DNA from: DASSNR01 sp036278935
GTDB lineage: Bacteria; Gemmatimonadota; Gemmatimonadetes; Gemmatimonadales; Gemmatimonadaceae
DNA length: 6,027 nt
Assembly (NCBI GenBank): GCA_036278935.1
Contig: DASUKA010000095.1
Span: 1-6,027, forward strand
Direction: 5' to 3'
The translations under genes were made by a program, and so were the position numbers. The notes under the pieces are model-generated. The model was given only the letters and a program-made list of their open reading frames with translations. It was not told the origin of the DNA and made no database searches. Below, one piece after another: positions 6,004 through 6,027 of this stretch. Numbering within the stretch: the stretch's first letter is position 1; every line of letters begins with the position of its first letter.

Positions 6004-6008
6004 GTTCC

Positions 6009-6027
6009 ATGCGCGCCCGTCACTCGG
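6009..6027 (+). CDS. Start of a riboswitch-controlled gene, truncated by the window edge
   Basis: The ATG at 6009 follows an ideal ribosome site and a c-di-GMP riboswitch. Only six full codons are visible (MRARHS). The two Arg and one His residues near the start would suit the basic N-region of a signal peptide, but the family cannot be told. A secreted, matrix or exopolysaccharide protein would fit both the riboswitch class and the neighbouring operon; this is inference only. Confidence 0.7.

Larger units (their letters stand above)
5881..6005 (+). promoter_or_regulatory. Expression platform: extended closing helix that hides the Shine-Dalgarno
   Basis: ACCCTCCT (5881-5888) is the exact complement of AGGAGGGT (5998-6005), which contains the ribosome site. 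The pairing continues inward past one bulged U (5889) as GGGGGU (5890-5895) with ACUCCC (5992-5997), including one G-U. The aptamer is thus enclosed by a continuous helix of 14 pairs whose 3' strand is the ribosome site. Ligand binding normally stabilises the closing helix of this class, so the simplest prediction is that c-di-GMP lowers translation. An ON mode needing a competing pairing is not excluded, but I find no alternative partner. There is no T-rich terminator, so control looks translational. Confidence 0.7.

Noticed and set aside
5829..6023. 64-codon minus-strand frame across the riboswitch
   Set aside because: It is antisense to a clearly structured GEMM-I aptamer and has no supporting motifs.
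1..6027. CRISPR arrays, tRNA/rRNA genes, insertion sequences
   Set aside because: No spaced repeat array, tRNA cloverleaf, rRNA segment, transposase or terminal inverted repeats were seen.

Overview
This is a GC-rich bacterial window with strong G/C bias at third codon positions. It holds two divergently transcribed gene groups and the leader of a third transcript. The gene content (YggT, a VanZ protein with an extra outer domain, a deacetylase/FemAB pair of the XrtA exosortase type, and a GEMM-I riboswitch) fits a Gram-negative, envelope-building bacterium. Gemmatimonadota, Acidobacteriota or a (delta)proteobacterium are all possible, and I cannot name the taxon from sequence alone.

Minus strand, about 2283 down to 1: a likely three-gene operon. 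It reads VanZ-like membrane protein, then a two-repeat YggT-family membrane protein, then a receiver-like protein that runs off the window. Gaps are 31 and 15 nt.

Intergenic 2284-2482: the divergent control region. It carries a near-consensus sigma-54 (-24/-12) promoter at 2412-2427 reading rightward, preceded by two TTTGTAC copies exactly 11 bp apart.

Plus strand, 2483-5594: a tightly packed operon. It encodes an XrtA/PEP-CTERM-type polysaccharide deacetylase, an XrtA-type FemAB/GNAT-like protein and a DegT/DnrJ/EryC1-type PLP sugar aminotransferase. The first two probably overlap, and the last two overlap by GTGA. Together they look like part of an exopolysaccharide/exosortase locus; the exosortase itself is not in the window.

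Plus strand, 5595-6027: a 414-nt non-coding leader. It contains a candidate sigma-70 promoter, two marked inverted repeats, and a well-formed cyclic-di-GMP-I (GEMM-I) riboswitch with the GAAA-capped stem, the GACGCAAAGCC core and a G at the ligand-specificity position. The closing helix of this riboswitch extends outward so that its 3' strand is the Shine-Dalgarno AGGAGG of a gene starting at 6009. This predicts translational control by c-di-GMP. The most interesting reading is that sigma-54 and c-di-GMP inputs sit side by side on one surface-polysaccharide locus.
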